Origin: Pseudomonadota bacterium
GTDB lineage: Bacteria > Pseudomonadota > Alphaproteobacteria > Acetobacterales > Acetobacteraceae
Length of the DNA stretch: 64,000 nt
Reading direction: 5' to 3'
NCBI GenBank assembly: GCA_018240405.1
Contig: JAFEFW010000616.1
Span: 53,692 to 117,691 of the forward strand
A model generated the notes under the pieces. It saw only the letters and a program-made list of their open reading frames with translations, was not told the DNA's origin and did not search any database. The translations under genes and the position numbers were made by a program. Each line of letters starts with the position of its first letter. Position 1 is the stretch's first letter. This document shows, in pieces, positions 61,268 to 64,000 of this stretch.

Positions 61268-62710
61268 TCAGGCGAGGGGAACGGCTGGCAGTGTCAGCGC
61301 CGCCGGGTTGATGTCGATCCCGGCGTGGATCTCGACCCAGGCCTGCCCGGCTGCCTCGACCGCGCTGACCAGGATGAACTCGGATTGCGGTGCCGGCGGC
61401 GGCGCATTCGTCGGACCGCCATACAGCATCGCCTGCACGGTCCGCTGGGTAACGCCCTGAAGGTCCTGCAGCGTCTCCTGAAACCTCACAGGCGGACTCC
61501 GGCTACCGCCGGGCGCCCAGACCCGTCCATAGGTCTTGCCGTCCTTGGTCTGGAACTGCGGCCAGCCGATCATTCCTTCGGCCGGGTCGAGCCAGAAGCT
61601 CCACTCATCATTGCTGGCGGGCGCGACCTCATCGATCTGGGAGAACCAGCGGCACTCATCCGGTGTGCCATCGGGGCCGAGATGGAGCTGAAAGAACCCT
61701 CGCCGCCCGGGCAGATACAGGCGGTGCAATGCGGCCCTGCCATCGCTGAGCATGCCGATGGCCTCGACGCTGATCAGGCTGCCGCCTTCGGGTGCGGTAA
61801 CCTTGGTCACGCCCGCCGCCAGCAGGAAGGCGGATGGATCGAGCGGCAGGGTCATGCCGACGCGGAAGCGGGTGGTGGAACTGCCGGACACGGATGGTTT
61901 GGTGGCTGGCATTGCCCCTCCCTTGGCGGCGCGAGCGCGCCAGGCCCACAGCAGAACGAAACCGCCTCCGAGCACAAACAGCACCAGGATGGTTACGCCC
62001 CAACCCGATCCCGAGGACGCTGGCGGCGGTGCGGCTGGAGCCGGTGGCGGCGGCGCCGACCCGGGCTCGGCGAGCACCTTGTCGAGTTGCGACAGCTTGT
62101 CGGCAAGCGCCGGATCGCGCGCGGCGGCCGCATCCGCCTGCGTGCGCCAATCCTGATAGCCGGGGTCGTAGCGGTGCTCCTGGAAGTAGCGGGCATTGGC
62201 GGCGGAACTAAGCGCGTTCAGCAGGCTCCAGGCAATGACCGCATCCCAGACGCCGGAGCGTTGCGGCGCCTGGACATAACCGCCGCCGGTCCAGCCGCGG
62301 CCGCTATTCCCCGAGCCGCCCCACCAGCCGCCGCCGCCGTATTGCGGACGGCGTTCCGGCGCGGGTGCGGCGCCCGAACCCCAGGGCGAGGGCCGGCGTA
62401 TCTCCGGCGGCGGCGCCTGCTGGGTGCGGTAGTTGTTCAGGGCATCCGCAGACCGGCTGCGCGAAAAGGCGCTGTCGCCGGCGGAGCCGGTCGCATAGCC
62501 GCCCCCGCTGGGCGGCGGCCGCGTGTAGCCGAAGCTGGTTGAAGGCCGGCGGGACGGCGCGCTGTAGGAGGGGGCGCTGTAGGATCGGGACGTTGAGGGG
62601 CGGCTGTAACCGCCGCTGGAGGCACGGGCCATTGCCTGCTCGCAGGGCGCGGCGAGGGCGATAAGCACTGCCAGCGCGGCGGCACAGCAACGGGTGGTCA
62701 GGACAGGCAC
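61268..62710 (-). CDS. DUF2491 protein with secreted low-complexity N-terminus (YjfK type)
   Basis: 480 residues. A signal peptide (AALAVLIALAAPCEQAMA) is followed by a Ser/Tyr/Gly/Pro-rich stretch to ~150. A second hydrophobic helix at ~240 (VTILVLFVLGGGFVLLWAW) and the DUF2491 domain come next: FLLAAGVTKVTAPEGGSL, LHRLYLPGRRGFFQLHLGPD, WSFWLDPAEGMIGWP. It is longer than E. coli YjfK because of the low-complexity N-terminus. First gene of the yjfK-yjfL-yjfJ-like operon. Confidence 0.8.
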   Translation of the reverse strand: MPVLTTRCCAAALAVLIALAAPCEQAMARASSGGYSRPSTSRSYSAPSYSAPSRRPSTSFGYTRPPPSGGGYATGSAGDSAFSRSRSADALNNYRTQQAPPPEIRRPSPWGSGAAPAPERRPQYGGGGWWGGSGNSGRGWTGGGYVQAPQRSGVWDAVIAWSLLNALSSAANARYFQEHRYDPGYQDWRTQADAAAARDPALADKLSQLDKVLAEPGSAPPPPAPAAPPPASSGSGWGVTILVLFVLGGGFVLLWAWRARAAKGGAMPATKPSVSGSSTTRFRVGMTLPLDPSAFLLAAGVTKVTAPEGGSLISVEAIGMLSDGRAALHRLYLPGRRGFFQLHLGPDGTPDECRWFSQIDEVAPASNDEWSFWLDPAEGMIGWPQFQTKDGKTYGRVWAPGGSRSPPVRFQETLQDLQGVTQRTVQAMLYGGPTNAPPPAPQSEFILVSAVEAAGQAWVEIHAGIDINPAALTLPAVPLA

Positions 62711-63242
62711 GACAGCATCCCAGCGGAAAGCCCGGCGCTCTGCTACAGGGCAAGCGTCAGACCGGGCAACAAGAAACGGTCATCATCCCGGTCACGCTGC
62801 TCCGCGGGCGACCGGACTGTGAGACAAGGCCACCTGCTTGGGCCTGCACCCGTTGCGGTGGGATGGTCGCCAGACCCTGGTGCTCGCTGGCGATATCTGG
62901 ACCGTGCGTCGTCGCCTGCCCGCAGGGCGACGTGCTGACCATAAGCCGCTTATCAGCTTCATGGATATTTCCAGGGCAACACGTGTGCTCCCGGACCTGA
63001 ACGGGCCGTTCTGGACCGGGCGGCTCCGCGCCAAGGGGGGGCCGGCCGGTCGCGCACGGGCCGCGGATCCTGTCGTGGCCGCGTGCGTGCCTTCATGATA
63101 GAAAGCGGCTCGGGCTCATTGGTCAGGTTGAAGACCGGACAGTGCCGATTGCAGCACCGGCCCCGCCGGCTGCGCGGCAACAAGAACAATGGCTCGTGGC
63201 GAATGGTCCCGTCGGCAGCAGCGCTGAAGCGGGGTGCGTATT
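62711..63242. other. Intergenic region of about 530 bases
   Basis: No gene is supported. It is divergent between the DUF2491 operon and the last gene, so it should hold both promoters. Only short GC-rich frames without ribosome sites are present. Confidence 0.45.
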
Positions 63243-64000
63243 ATGACAAGACGAACGATCTTTGATCACAGCCCGGATCCGGTCGGGTTATTCGACGAGT
63301 TGTATTTTCAGGTCGATCGGGACTTTCTTGGTCTGCCGCTGGGCGACGTAGCTGGTCACGTCCGTCGCCGATACACCGCATGCTACGGCGCGCTGTGCGT
63401 TGCCCGTATGCTTACCGATCTGGGCCGCATCGATGACGGCGTCGTAGTCGATGTCGTCGGCGCGCGGTTTCAGGACAAACGCACATCCTATGAGTTTCCC
63501 GCGGCGCATGTTGTCCCATGCGATCTGCTGCTGGCGTCTGCTTCGCATCCCGCGCCCGGGGTGCATCTTTACGACCTGCTTCGGAATCCGTTCAGCCGAA
63601 CATGGGTGCAGATGAACATCTTTGGCCAGACGGATCGGGTGCACCGACTGGTAAACGTTGCGGATCGAAGCTGCGAGGCTGGCGCGGACGGCATGGCGGC
63701 GGCGTTTTCCGGCGCGTGCGAAGCCGTGATAACCGAAGGCCTGCGCGCGCGCAGCGTCGTCCGACTGGCCGGGACGGAGCCGCCAGGTTTTCCGGCGGTG
63801 CTATACCACCTGGAGAGGACGATAGTACCGCGGTTCTCTGCCGCGGCCGCGGCGCGCTTACGTCGGCTCGCGGATGACTTGACGCCGGACGAGCGCACGG
63901 AACTTTCGCGCCGCCAGGTGGTCGATCAGTTTGGCAAGCCGGCCCTGGAGCGTCCGTCCGATACCCGCCTTGGCTCCACCAATGCGCAGGCGCGGACCGC
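63243..64000 (+). CDS. Unrecognised protein, 3' end beyond the window
   Basis: An uninterrupted frame of 252 codons from ATG 63243 to the right edge. It begins MTRRTIFDHSPDPVGLFDEL and contains HLYDLLRNPFSRTWVQMNIF then GQTDRVHRLVNVADRSCEAG; later parts are Ala/Arg-rich and helical. Codon choice is regular (GC-rich third positions). There is no signal peptide, no membrane helix and no catalytic motif that I recognise. The ribosome site is weak. Confidence 0.6.
   Translation, partial: MTRRTIFDHSPDPVGLFDELYFQVDRDFLGLPLGDVAGHVRRRYTACYGALCVARMLTDLGRIDDGVVVDVVGARFQDKRTSYEFPAAHVVPCDLLLASASHPAPGVHLYDLLRNPFSRTWVQMNIFGQTDRVHRLVNVADRSCEAGADGMAAAFSGACEAVITEGLRARSVVRLAGTEPPGFPAVLYHLERTIVPRFSAAAAARLRRLADDLTPDERTELSRRQVVDQFGKPALERPSDTRLGSTNAQART

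Noticed and set aside
61259-62542. 427-residue plus-strand frame
   Set aside because: Antisense shadow of the DUF2491 gene, whose own motifs are clear.
62838-63098. 86-residue frame in the last intergenic region
   Set aside because: No ribosome site and no conserved pattern; likely chance in GC-rich DNA.

Overview
The window is GC-rich, densely packed chromosomal DNA. The gene content suggests an alphaproteobacterium, most likely of the Rhodospirillales/Acetobacteraceae type. Pointers to this are a TIGR02300/FYDLN-type acidic zinc-ribbon protein, a RibB fused to a degenerate GTP cyclohydrolase II domain, the small KGQKRSNREAKKPK protein, the order glyA-nrdR-ribD-ribE-ribBX-ribH-nusB, and an N-terminal module at 8676-9710 that resembles one attached to Hint proteins in this group. 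This placement is inference from gene families; no rRNA or other marker gene is present.

Region 1 (1-9976, + strand) is the most striking part. It is a tightly coupled operon, mostly with 4-nt ATGA/GTGA overlaps, that looks like a bacterial sterol biosynthesis cluster. It encodes the C-terminus of an HpnA-like epimerase/dehydratase, a sterol C-24 methyltransferase very close in motif content to eukaryotic Erg6/SMT, an oxidosqualene cyclase, two tandem Coq4-family proteins, a squalene epoxidase homologue, a geranylgeranyl-reductase-family flavoprotein, a non-canonical cytochrome P450, an uncharacterised two-domain protein and an acyl carrier protein. Epoxidase, cyclase and methyltransferase would together take squalene to a C-24 alkylated sterol. 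The roles of the Coq4 pair, the reductase, the P450 and the ACP are open and may define an undescribed branch.

Region 2 (10139-22686) starts with a convergent giant DUF4157 (HEATH) protein of toxin/effector architecture. Metabolic genes follow: a cupin, a lone Tat-type solute-binding protein, a nucleotidyltransferase, an M20 amidohydrolase, a PPOX-fold protein, a fused CoA transferase and an aldo/keto reductase. Region 3 (22687-26004) is a TerB / TerB-like / DUF2333 / YqhA membrane-stress-like operon behind an AT-rich, repeat-bearing leader. Region 4 (26159-33368) holds an acyl-CoA synthetase broken by two adjacent in-frame stops, RidA, thiolase, a Rieske-FAD reductase, a HAD dehalogenase and small proteins.

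Region 5 (33369-48296) is accessory in character. It contains a gene-poor stretch with a 22-bp perfect palindrome, a Baeyer-Villiger-type monooxygenase, uppP, methyltransferases, a nitroreductase, a MetX-like acyltransferase/hydrolase, sodC, a luciferase-like oxidoreductase, a chemoreceptor disrupted by both a frameshift and an intact IS5-family element (CTAG duplication), two other transposase fragments, an FkbM methyltransferase, an SDR and a secreted cysteine-rich protein. Region 6 (48426-53917) is a complete dipeptide/oligopeptide-type ABC transporter operon.

Region 7 (53939-59732, - strand) is the housekeeping riboflavin/folate block. Region 8 (60001-62710, - strand) is a yjfJ-yjfL-yjfK-like cluster. 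The window ends inside an unrecognised gene that starts at 63243. I saw no tRNA, rRNA, CRISPR array or replication origin.
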